From Takakia lepidozioides (Eukaryota; Streptophyta; Takakiopsida; Takakiales; Takakiaceae): 64,000 bases of DNA. Within the stretch, counting starts at the first letter, position 1. Each line of letters starts with the position of its first letter. Location: NCBI GenBank assembly GCA_030704615.1, contig CM060734.1, forward strand, positions 16,988,001-17,052,000, written 5' to 3'. Shown here piece after piece: positions 54,065 through 64,000 of this stretch. The position numbers and the translations under genes are program-made. The notes beneath the pieces are model-generated. The model had not been told where the DNA came from. It searched no databases and saw nothing but the letters and a program-made list of their open reading frames with translations.

Positions 54065-56776
54065 TGTGAGTTCTCATGATTCACATTCCGAATCAGAACC
54101 TTCCGTAGAAGACACATGAGGTGAAGGTGGCCTAAACCGCACACCCTGTCTCGTATACCCGCTAGTATCGCTAGTGCTCGTATCGGCACTTTCCCCAACA
54201 ACTAGTGGCACCTCCGTGTTGACAAACTGACACTCAACCGGTCATGAACCTGTCTCTAACCCCCTCTCCACAAGGTATCCGGGTAGAGAACCTGATGCGG
54301 CTTATGGTTTGGAATACCAGGTTCCTAACATAGCCTGCACTTGCACCTGCATCCACCGCAGTCACTCCTATGGTTGGCTGGTCATCACCTCCAACCTCAC
54401 CACAGGAGAAACAAAGATGGTCTGACTGGTCATCAACCCAGCCTCACCATCGACAACATGCTCTAGGGTGGGATCGGCGATCAAGCCCGAGTCCACCACC
54501 TATAAAATCAAGCGCCCACACAAAACTAGCATGGCGCACAATCAAGCATGCAGGTGTGGAGGGGATCCAAACACAAGAATGAAAACAACAACTCCCCCAC
54601 ACCAAAAATCTCTCCACAGTGTCGCTCCTGCAACCCAGCCCAAACCCGGACTGACTCTTGCCTCCACCTACGGAAAGGTCTCGGCCTACAGAGAAGGTGG
54701 AAAGCTACGAGGAAGGGAAGCTAAAGCAATGCCTATCCCCAGCACGCTCTCATCCCAACACCTTTTTTTTTTTTCCTCTTTTCTCTCACTTACATGACCA
54801 TGAGAGCATCTTGTAGACACTCCTCAAACCGCCCTCCACAAGCTAATGAAACTTCGCCTCCAAGGCCCCATGCAAAGCCTCCACAGGGTCCGCCAGTGCC
54901 TCCTCTTGTCCACCGGTCATTCCTCAGAGTGGAACCACCTCAGGAAACCACGCCGTTCATTGAAGGTTCAAAAAATGGAGCAAATAGAGGTACATATAGG
55001 CCCCAACAACATTCTGTCCAAAGGAATTACCTGCAGGCTGGTCTTCCCCATAGTTAAGAATTGGGCTGAAAACCCGAAAAGATTACCTGCAGGGAAATAA
55101 TCCCCTTTGTTAAAACGCAACAGGGAGGCAATTCCGACTTTTCTGCCGGATCAGCTAGCTCAAAACCGTTGTTCTTTAGAGCCCAGCCTCCCCATCAGTC
55201 CCACGAAACGAGTGAAAAAAGTTTTTTTTTTTTTTTTTTTTTCACTTTGCCTGTTCGCGGCCTTCCGTGGCTCCAACCGCCACGACTCCTCACGGCCCGC
55301 CCTAGGCGCTCGTTGGCCACGGGCTGCCCAGTGATACCCCGTGGTACCACCCCACGAGCCTTCACGGCCCGCCATCCCACGATCTGGTCACCGTGCCCAC
55401 CCGTTGTGTCCGCACCACGACTTCCAACGGTTACGGTCAATGGTCACGGTCAACATCACGACCTGGGCTCGTGGTATCTCGTGATACCGCCCCAACGGCC
55501 CATCACGACCACTATTCCCTGCGTTCCCTGGAACTCCCAACGAGTTCTCATGACGTTCCCGGCGTTCCCACGTTCCCGAGCTCTTCCCGAGCTGGGGTTT
55601 GCTCCTGCACCTGCTGCCGACGAGCTATGGCTTTGCGGAGCCATCAGCCCCGTCGCCCTGCACTCCTGAGCTCTCACGGCCCACTAGAAGTGCCCCAACT
55701 CAACAAGCAAGCTATATGCTGCCCAACAAGCTCCATTTTCTTCATGAAGCTCACAAAAACAAATCTGAAAATACACACTTTACAAACTTGGTGCACCTGC
55801 ACTTCTCATGCATCTCCCTTGGCTCTAGGGCGCCTCGTTGCTGCCTTTCCAGCCCCGCTCTTGCCACTCCAAGAGCCCTTACACTGCTGAGTTTCAGATT
55901 GAAACTCCAACTCAGCACATGCTTCACAAGTGCACTGATTTGCACACAAGAGGGACCAGCCCCCTCTCTTCACTCATACCTCTTCATGAGCTTGGAGCTG
56001 AAGCTCCCAACGGGCTGCGATGCATCCCCTCGCAGCTCCACCATTCGGCTGCTCCTCATCTACCCGCAACAACTAGTTTCGGGCAGAAATACCTGGAGCT
56101 GATCATATCATCTCCAACCTGCAAAATGCTAGCTTCCCATGCGCAGCCCACATTCCTGCAGCTCCTTAACTCGGCCTGCAATTGAAGAAGACGACCACCA
56201 GTTCGCCCACTCGTGGCCAGCATCTCCTCCGCTTCACACTAGAAGCCCAAACTTGGTTGCCATAGCGTTGAGCTATGCAACGCCGCTCTTCAACATAGGC
56301 TACCCGCCTCTCTATCAATTGCAGGTTTGCACTCTATCCACTGGATAGGCTCATGCACGGATCCCTGCACTCTAGGCTGAACCGCTTCTCATGAAAACAC
56401 AAGTGCTACAAAACAACTCGAACCTGGCACTCACAGACTTGAGCTGATCTTTCTCGAGTGATAAAGAAAGGAATAATACAAGCACACAAGCTCTCTCAAA
56501 CTCACATACTTGCACATGAAAACATCACTCATATATTAAGTCGAGCCAAGTGCACCCCACGCCATGGGGAATCCACACTACGGCGCCATAGCTAGACGCG
56601 GTGAGGCTCAACTCCAGAAAGATGAGCCCACCACGATCTGCCGTGAAGATAACAACGCCAGATGCCCAAACATGTATTGGCCCCTGGATTGACACTTGGG
56701 TCAATCCCAAATGTCAATATATAAAAGCTAGCTATTTCCTAGCTAACTTCACACTAGTGGTAAAATAACTTGACAA
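54065..56776 (-). repeat. 5' leader and LTR region of Gypsy-III
   Basis: Only the outer LTR end is supported (minus strand TGTCAAGTTATTTTACC at 56776, also at 514). The inner end is unclear; a TGGTATTCC word near 54335 may be part of a primer-binding site. T-runs lie at 54764-54775 and 55222-55241. No gene is seen. Confidence 0.5.
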
Positions 56777-57066
56777 TGCGCTCCAGATGATTTAGGGATG
56801 GACGGAACCGGGATGAAGTCTGGATGAATTTACACCTTGCGCATGAGGATGAGCTGGCAATAGCTTATGACTTTATTAGGTGCTGTCTTATTCTAACAAC
56901 TATTTTAGGATTAGATTAGGATGGATCTGGGTGATCTGGCTTCTTTCTATGGCTATGCTGGAAGGGCATCTGACTGACCTATATGTAAGTGCCACGCGAC
57001 ACTAGGATTAGATTACGACCTAATACTATTTAAGCTCCACTGCCGTGGTAGTGGAGGTGGTGGATT

Positions 57067-58594
57067 TTGGATCTTACGCGAGTGTACGTTTGGTGTAAAG
57101 GTGTGCTTGAGTGTGTAGACCAAGGTGTAGCTCAAGGATGTACTCTCTCCCCTCTGCTCTTCAATGTTTTCATCAATCAACTCCTCGAGGATGTGGAAAG
57201 TGAGGGATTTGGGTTAAGGGTGGGTGATACCACCATACCAGCCCTTATCTTTGCAGATGACTTCGCAGGCAAAGGGGAGACTCCAACCAATCTCCAGGAG
57301 TTGATTGATTGCACGAAGAGATACTTTGATCTTTGGGGGCTAGAGGCTAATGTCAGCAAATGTGCAGTGGTGCATTCAACGACAGAGGAGAGGGAGGAAG
57401 TGATCTTAAGTGGCAGTGGGGTAGCCAAGAGATCCCGGTCCTCCCTTCCTACACTTACCTGGGCATTGAGTTCTCCTCCAATTGTAATTGGGATGCACAT
57501 ATCCGGAAAGTTGTTCAAACTGGCAAGGGCAAAGCTCTGGGCTCACTAAATTTTTCCACTGCAGAGGGGTCAACTCTGAGGTTAAGAAAACCATGCTTTG
57601 TCGTGTTATTAGACCTGCCTTGGAGTACGGATCTGCTATATGGGTTGATAACTCCAACCAGGCTAAGTCTCTAGAATCCATTCAAGTGGGGGTGCTTAAG
57701 GAGTGTACGTCAGCATGCTCCAAAACAGCCAATGTGGCTGTTCGGGGTGAGTTTGGCATTCCGTCCTTAAGCTCCCGACGAGATGAATTCAAGGTCAGAT
57801 GGTGGGTCAGCTGCAACATATGCCCAACACCAGATATCCTAAATTAATCGACTCTATATCTTGGAAACAGGACCGCCCTGTCAAACAGGCTAAGTCTTGG
57901 CAGAAGAGAGTAGAAGAGATCCTCAAGGACCTGGACCAGGATCCGTCTTCACCCTGCTGGATAAATCTGACTTAGAGGCTGTAGTATCCTCAGCCATGTC
58001 TGTTGCCATGAGATTGTCTGATGAAAATGAAGTTAGGCAAAAAACTTCCCTGAACTTGTTTCCAGTCTGTGACATGGGGGAGGACATCTTGGATGACCTC
58101 AAGGGTCTACCCACTCTCGGCACTAGACTGAAATTTAAACTCAGGGCAGGAAGCCTACCTTTGAACAACAAACAGAAGCAGAGAGGAAAGGGAGAGTGCA
58201 ATTGCCCGTTGTGTGGGCAATCTGAAGACAGTATTCATTTTCTAATACACTGTCCGGGGTTCTCTCACCAAAGAGACGCTCTCTTCAAATCTATTAAAAG
58301 AATTGTGCCTGTACCCCTGTTTACCAACTTTGAAAGTCTCGAGGCTGAGCCAAAAGCCCAGGCCCTCCTGAGGCCTAGTTTTTGGGCAAATCACACACAA
58401 TTGATTGATGCTTGTGTGAAGGGATTTCTAGAGGATATATGGAAAACCCGGATTAATTTTTTATATGGAGGTAAGTCTTACTACCAACGTCAGCCCCTGA
58501 CAGAGGTAGGTTCTGTCCCTTTTGTTCCCGCTCAAACTGGGCGCAGGGTCAATGGCCACAAGGCTACGGCAAACAACGTCTTATGAGTACAATC
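57067..58594 (+). pseudogene. LINE 3' part: RT end and zinc finger
   Basis: RT pieces QGVAQGCTLSPLLFNVFIN and the catalytic-site region ALIFADDFAG near 57245-57275, then a thumb with TYLGIEFSSNCNWD and VIRPALEYGSAIW, then a C-terminal Cys/His finger CPLCGQSEDSIHFLIHC near 58205-58255. Frames change near 57400, 57560 and 57900. The end is CAACGTCTTATGAGTAC. The superfamily is not identified. Confidence 0.85.
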
Positions 58595-59580
58595 TCTCTC
58601 TGCAAATAGATGCACATATTCAAAAAGTTGTTCAATCTGGAAACTGGGTCTCATTAAATTTTTCCACTGCAGAGGGATGAACTCTGAAGTAAGAAAATCC
58701 ATGCTTGGCCACGTTATTAGGGCTGCCTTGGAGTACACATCTGCAGTATGGGTTTAACTCCAACCAAGCTAAGTCTCTAGAATCCATTCAAGTGGGGGTG
58801 CTTGAGGAGTGCATGTCAGCGTGCTCCAGAACAGCCAACGTGGCTGTTCGGGGTGAGTTTGGCATCCCTTCCTTAAGCTCCCAACGAGATGAATTCCAGG
58901 TCAGATGGTGGGGTCAGCTGTAACGTATGTCTAATATCAGATATCCTAAGTTAATCGACTCTATATCTTGGAAGCAGGATCGCCCTGTCAAACAGGCTAA
59001 TTCATGGCGGAAGAGAGTAGAAGAGATTCTCAAGGATCTGAATCTAAGCCCGCAAGTCCTGCTGGGTAAATAGTGTCCAAAGCCATGTCTGTTGCCACGA
59101 AATTGTCTGATGAAAATGAAGTGGCAGAGAACTTCCCTGAACTTGTTTCCATTCTGTGACATGGGAGAGGCCATCATGGATGACCTCAAGGGTTTACCCA
59201 CCCTCGGCACTAGACTGAAATTTAAACTCAGGGCAGGAAGCCTACCTTTGAACAGCAAACAGATGCAGAGAGGAAAGAGGGATTGCAATTGCCCGTTTTG
59301 TGGGCAACCTGAAGACAATATTCATTTTCTGATTCGTTGTTCTGGGTACTCTCATATTAGAGACGCCCTCTTCAAATCCATCAAGGGAATTCTGCCTGAA
59401 CCTCTGTTTATTTTGGGGCCTAGTTATTGGGCAAACCACGCACAACAGATTGATGCTTGTGTGAAGGGATGGAAAACTCGGATTAATAGTCTGTTGCAAG
59501 GCAAGTCATGCTACCGGCGTATGAGTACATTCTATGCAAATAGAAAATTCCAAATAGAGGAAAAACAAGCTTTCTTATGA
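58595..59580 (+). pseudogene. Second, diverged LINE 3' part
   Basis: Same content as the previous entry but diverged and shorter: GCTTGGCCACGTTATTAGGG region, ANVAVRGEFGIPSLSS, then KFKLRAGSLPLNSKQ and the finger CPFCGQPEDNIHFLIRC near 59290-59340. Frame changes are frequent. It starts directly after the end of the first copy. Confidence 0.8.
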
Positions 59581-60689
59581 AAACAGGGGAGTGTTTTTAA
59601 AGCTGCAAATAAGCAGCACAATGCATAGTAAGTTTTTGACCCAAATTGATAAATGTCAACTGTGAGAGCACCACCTTCGAGCGACTCCAAATGATTTTGA
59701 GAGAAACAAGATGAGCCAAATCTCCTAAAATCGGAACGTATTGTGTGCTAGCAATCCAGCTCCCAGCAGTGCCAGCCCCGGCACCGTACCCTGATTTGTT
59801 TCCGCCATTGCAACCTTTATCGATCTATGTCACATCCACACCACCCCCCACACCATTTCAAGCTTTAGATCAAGAAGTTACCCGGACAAATACAAATCTG
59901 ATCCAGCTCCAAATAACCCCCACTGCACATACCTAACACTCTAAGGGTGAATGTAGGGTGGAAAGTCCACTATGTGGCCTACACACAAAGTCCCAAGGTT
60001 TTTCAAAATTTTGATTTGATGGTTATGGAAAAATTATAGTCGCTAGATTCATCCATGCTGAAAGATATGAACCATCTAAAGTTGACAATAACAGACACTA
60101 TGGCATTATTTCTATTTTTCCTATTACAAGATATTATTTCTGTTTTTTATTTTATTTCCTATATTTTATATTTTCGTTATATCACATAGTGGGACTCGGG
60201 CTACTCTTCATCAATATATGAATCGAGAGACAGTTGTTTTGTTTGTTTCTTTGTTTGTTTATAGCATCGTTGAGATCTCCCAAACCGCGGGCCAAGCCCC
60301 GGTGCTTTTTGCCGTTGGAAAGCCCTCGAGGAGGAGGGGTGCACCCGCTTGGTCTCATGATTTTTAGACCCGCGGTGTGGGAGATGGGGAATTTTGAGTC
60401 CTTAGGGTCGCTGGAAATTCGGGAAAAATAGCAAAGTGGGCTTTCCTGGAGCAGTGATTGGCCCTTCACGTGGGAAATGTGGAATTTCAAGTACTTGATA
60501 TATATATAAAGCCTTGACAGGGGTGTGAAGCCTGATTCCGGCGCTATGGGTTTGTTCCCCTTCCTCTACCCGACTTAATCCTATAAAGGGGGATGTAGTC
60601 GATAGATGGGCCTGGCAGAGAAGACGGAATCTCACGAAGAGGACGCAACAAAGTCGAACATCCAAAACACATTCTTGTCAAAGAAGTAG
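59581..60689. other. Non-coding stretch
   Basis: No gene recognised. AT-rich at 60100-60190. Some segments near 60270-60420 are GC-rich without similarity to anything I know. Confidence 0.4.
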
Positions 60690-61371
60690 AAGACATCCTC
60701 AAGGACCTGGACCTGGATCCGCAAGTCTTGACCCTGCTGGATAAATCTGACTTAGAGGCTGTAGTATCCTCAGCCATGTCTGTTGCCATGAGATTGTCTG
60801 ATGAAAATGAAGTTAGGCAAAAAACTTCCCTGAACTTGTTTCCAGTCTGTGACATGGGGGAGGACATCTTGGATGACCTCAAGGGTCTACCCACTCTCGG
60901 CACTAGACTGAAATTTAAACTCAGGGCAGGAAGCCTACCTTTGAACAACAAACAGAAGCAGAGAGGAAAGGGAGAGTGCAATTGCCCGTTGTGTGGGCAA
61001 TCTGAAGACAGTATTCATTTTCTAATACACTGTCCGGGGTTCTCTCACCAAAGAGCCGCTCTCTTCAAATCTATTAAGGGAATTGTGCCTGTACCCTGTT
61101 TACCAACTTTGAAAGTCTCGAGGCTGAGCCAAAAGCCCAGGCCCTCCTGAGGCCTAGTTTTTGGGCAAATCACACACAATTGATTGATGCTTGTGTGAAG
61201 GGATTTCTAGAGGATATATGGAAAACCCGGATTAATTTTTTATATGGAGGTAAGTCTTACTACCAACGTCAGCCCCTGACAGAGGTAGGTTCTGTCCCTT
61301 TTGTTCCCGCTCAAACTGGGCGCGGGGTCAATGGCCACAAGGCTACGGCAAACAACGTCTTATGAGTACAA
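60690..61371 (+). pseudogene. Third LINE 3' copy, near-identical to 57900-58590
   Basis: From DLDPQVLTLLDKSDLEAV to CAACGTCTTATGAGTAC it matches the first copy almost base for base over about 650 bases, including the finger CPLCGQSEDSIHFLIHC. One-base differences include the loss of a C near 61095, which shifts the frame. The upstream RT part is missing. Confidence 0.88.
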
Positions 61372-61992
61372 TACGTCAAAGAAGTTGGACTTCTGTCCGT
61401 TAACAGTGACACAGCTTTTGGTGTGAGCATACAAGTTGTGGACAACTCTCCACATCTTTCCCTCGATCCCACAAGACCAGAGGCGGAACCATAGGCCATC
61501 TCTCCACACTGTGTCATAAGCCTTTTTGACATCCAGGAAAAAGACATAAGTGGGTTTCCCTTCTTTTTTCCTTCCCTGGATAATCTGGCTTAGAGTGAAG
61601 ATATGATCCACACAGCCCCTGTTTCGCCGAAAGCCAGCTTGGCCTTCGTGGAAACAACGTCTAGACTCCAGATCAACCTCGAGACGAGTACTTATAACTC
61701 TGCAGAATGTCTTGCCAACAGCATTGAGGAGTGTGATGCCACGGTAGTTCCCCGGTTCTTCTCCGTCACCCTTCTTGTATAGATTGACAATGACCCCCTG
61801 TCGCCAGCGAAAGGGGATCATTTCAGTCTTCCAGATAAGGTTAAAGAGGAGAACTAGGGCCTCTATCATGGGATCGCCACCGTGCTTGATAAGCTCGTTG
61901 ACAATACCATCAGGTCCACCAGCTTTATATCCATTTAAATGTTCAATTGCTTCCACAATCTCAGAAGAACTAATGGGAGCATTATAAGCCAT
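61372..61992 (-). pseudogene. LINE RT, front half, inverted
   Basis: Minus strand: MAYNAPISSSEIVEAIEHLN, AGGPDGIVNELIKHG, GVIVNLYKKGDGEEPGNYRG, then EGQAGFRRNRGCVDHIFTL, VFFLDVKKAYDTVWRDGLW and YAHTKSCVTVNG. It covers the fingers and early palm of a LINE RT and stops before the FADD motif. It is open for 210 codons. It abuts the third 3' copy head-on at about 61371. Confidence 0.9.
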
Positions 61993-62003
61993 TGAAATAT
62001 TTG

Positions 62004-62029
62004 CAGAGAGAGAGAGAGAGAGAGAGAGA
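62004..62029. repeat. (AG)n microsatellite
   Basis: About 13 uninterrupted AG units just upstream of the inverted RT piece's start codon (on its strand). Confidence 0.95.
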
Positions 62030-62139
62030 ATGCAAGAGGATAGTGCTTTATATACTTTTGTCTTGCGGCCGTATATCGTGTGTGGAATTCAACAATGTGA
62101 TTTAATCAATACTTCAAAAGAATTTTTGTTCAACACCAG

Positions 62140-64000
62140 GAAGCTGCTCTGGAGGGGTTGCAACTAGCCAAAGCGTATGCACCCGATGCAGAAGCAAAGT
62201 GGAGGCCTGAGGGTTTAGAGGCCATATTCCAGGACAAGACAATCCATGCAGTTGCTGTGGTTCTGCCAGCTCAAGCCCAGGTAGGCTCCTCTCCCACATG
62301 AAGGGTGAAGACCAGATCCCTAATCTGGACGTGTCCTTGCACTGTGAATTTAGTCTTGGAATGGATATAATTCACTCTCGAAAGTAGCAGGAGGTATACA
62401 ACGATGGCCAGTCTTCTCTGAATCAGTGTCATGTGTATGTGACCAATTACACACCTGGGTTCTTCTCTGTGCAGCTGGATGTTGTGCTGCAAGCGCTCCA
62501 AGCAGGGAAGCATGTAATACAAGGTGAGGGCATTGCAGATGGGGGGACAAAGGCATAGATGTCAGGGAACACAGCAATTCATTCAATGTTGGATAATGTG
62601 GGATTTCTCAATGTCAGATTACAGCTTGTGGAACTCAATACATTTATATTTTCACTCTCAGAAAATGGAATGTTGACCTATAGGAGAGTAGGTGCAGAGG
62701 TATTAGCATATGGGGTGAATGTTGAGACAGAACTGTATGTTGGTATCTGCTGTAGTATGGAAATTCTGCCAAGCATGGTTGTGAACCCAACGTTTGACAT
62801 TCCTTTATGGTGGCTATCCACACATCGTATGCGTGCTACAGTGTATTGGGCTAATTTAAACTGGTCTATCTGCATGGCTGTGGGCGGGAGTGAAGAGAAG
62901 CCTGTGGGTCCAAGTAAGTCTCAACACCCTGTCTTGTTGTTGCTAAAGCTGTAACTGAGTTGATCAAGGTCACTTCACAAAGCGTCGACGCTGTGTAAGC
63001 TTATCATGTTGGCGACCTTTCCTCTTCTGCTTTGGTGGATGCCTTACCCCTCCTGGGCTCAGTTATACCTCCGCTTGTACATCTCTCTGCGCTTTTTCTC
63101 AGTTGTTGATGCCTTGCTATTCATACTACTCTGCCATTTTCCAGTTTTTTTCCCCTTCATGTGTCCTACTTACAGCTTCCATGCATGCAGCTGTTGAGGT
63201 TCTAACGCCTGGTCAGCATATCTGACCCTTTTTCCAGTTCTTGTCCCTTCATGCTTCGTACTGCTCCATCCGTGCAGCTGTTGAGGAAGTGCGAAAGACC
63301 TGGTCAGCATATCAAGCCCGTGCTGCGGATGGTGGCAAACTCCCAATTTGGGCAGTTGTGGAGAACTACCGTTTTGAGCCTGCACTGATAGAGGTGGTAA
63401 ACTCTATCTGCTACCTAATGTGGTTTTCAAACACATCTTTTGGATCTATCAACACTAAGTTGTGTCCGGAAAATCCATCCATGAAGGAATGATAAAGACT
63501 CTTTGTTCCAAAAGTTGTGTTGCGTATGGTGTGGAATAGTGATGCATGGAATGGTTAGCTAGAGTTTTCAACAAGTAGTCTAAACCAATATTGTTGCATA
63601 TTTCCTCACTGCCACCAGCTGACCGATATAAATTTAGAATCCACCTAACACTGCCTTTGGATCAACCAGACCTATGTGACAGTATTGTGGTTTGGCATTT
63701 CATGTGCAGACTTCAGGAGCTCTCTTTATGTCGGTCTTTGTCCACTCTCCGCACAGCTGGCTTCCAACATTTTTTGGTTTGAACACTCCCTCAGTGATGT
63801 TGGCGATCGAAGTTGGGAATTACCCGGTTGGTACTAATCATGGGTCCTGTGGGAAGCAGGCAGCAAAGCTGGTGAAGGATGTCGGAAAAATGACTGCATT
63901 TCAGGTGACAGTCAATGGTCCTATGAACAGGTCCGACCCTTACTTCTCGAGCACCAGGCGCCGTGATCCTGGTTTTAAGGTAGTACTCACATGTATGAAC
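62140..64000 (+). CDS. Gfo/Idh/MocA-family oxidoreductase, internal exons, partial
   Basis: The only likely host gene. Exons inferred from splice sites and similarity: 62140-62280 (EAALEGLQLAKAY...IHAVAVVLPAQAQ), 62475-62523 (LDVVLQALQAGKHVIQ), 62896-62913 (EKPVGP), 63278-63393 (VEEVRKTWSAY...LPIWAVVENYRFEP) and 63860-63979 (AAKLVKDVGKM...NRSDPYFSS...RRRDPGFK). The order Val-rich strand, AGKHV, EKP, ENYRFEP is that of the NAD(P)-binding oxidoreductase family; the Lys of EKP is its usual catalytic residue. Plant members have the same ENYRFEP and NPYFSS-like segments. Exon phases agree. The first exons lie left of 62140 or are cut off by LINE sequence, and the gene continues past the window. 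Confidence 0.8.
63183..63222 (+). repeat. Decayed copy of the start of the 63278 exon
   Basis: GCAGCTGTTGAGG and CCTGGTCAGCATAT occur here and again at 63274-63312, where they form the splice acceptor and first codons of an exon. The upstream copy has no open continuation. Confidence 0.7.

Larger units (their letters stand above)
47968..56776 (-). mobile_element. Gypsy-III: Ty3/Gypsy element encoding a DNA methyltransferase
   Basis: Minus-strand order is 5' LTR or leader, gag, protease, C5-cytosine methyltransferase, RT, RNase H. Protease, methyltransferase and RT lie in one frame interrupted only by stops at 50874 (TAA), 50003 (TAG) and 49934 (TGA), so they were one polyprotein. Integrase is missing; the coding part stops at 47968. 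A foreign RNase H piece sits between RT and RNase H. The right LTR end (56776) is set by the matching fragment at 187-514. Retrotransposon-borne DNMTs are known from dinoflagellates and charophyte algae. Confidence 0.9.

Noticed and set aside
55169-55669. Protein across the T-run at 55.2 kb
   Set aside because: The frame includes a run of Phe from poly-T in a region best read as LTR or leader. No motif is seen.
61372-61992. Group II intron or telomerase-like RT
   Set aside because: GPDG, GFRRNRGC and LDVKKAYDTVW are LINE RT spellings, and LINE 3' parts lie next to it.

Overview
The window reads as nuclear DNA of a streptophyte (green-plant lineage, quite possibly a charophyte alga). The reasons are GT-AG introns, a plant-type initiator-Met tRNA primer-binding site on one Ty3/Gypsy element, a chromovirus with a C-terminal chromodomain, LINE remnants, Mutator-like transposases with SWIM zinc fingers, and one recognisable host gene. 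The species cannot be proved from sequence alone. Almost everything is transposable-element DNA in nested layers, and most copies carry frameshifts or stops.

Layout. 1-700: direct repeat around an LTR fragment. 1.2-6.6 kb: Gypsy-I, a broken chromovirus on the minus strand with its 5' LTR and primer-binding site. 6.6-7.1 kb: a plus-strand Gypsy reverse-transcriptase fragment. 7.1-8.3 kb: non-coding. 8.3-41.6 kb: three related Mutator-like elements, here called A, B and C. A (13428-24641) sits inside a gene of B (8280-34540), with a 10-bp target-site duplication. B abuts an interrupted gene of C (34541-41646). C abuts the interrupted reverse transcriptase of Gypsy-II (41.65-46.9 kb). 48.0-56.8 kb: Gypsy-III, whose polyprotein contains a C5-cytosine DNA methyltransferase between protease and reverse transcriptase. 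57.1-62.0 kb: LINE 3' and reverse-transcriptase fragments, some duplicated and one inverted. 62.1-64.0 kb: exons of a Gfo/Idh/MocA-family oxidoreductase, the only likely host gene, which runs off the window.

The main discovery candidate is the A/B/C family. Each copy has (i) a transposase gene with an N-terminal region carrying a SUMO-interaction-like acidic motif, a WRKY-GCM1-like zinc finger, a MULE-type DDE core and a C-terminal SWIM finger; (ii) a divergently transcribed, intron-rich gene (only its first two exons remain in C) with a ParB/sulfiredoxin-like fold and, in A and B, a beta-class amino-methyltransferase-like fold; and (iii) a private set of near-perfect palindromes. In B the main palindrome array has a centre-to-centre period of exactly 53 bp, and in C 115-116 bp. 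A and C share the palindrome core CGTTGACG and a terminal motif; B uses ATGCGG arms. The working idea, which is inference, is a transposon that brings its own ParB-guided DNA modification enzyme and clustered recognition sites. Together with Gypsy-III, two unrelated transposon classes in one 64-kb locus carry DNA methyltransferase genes.
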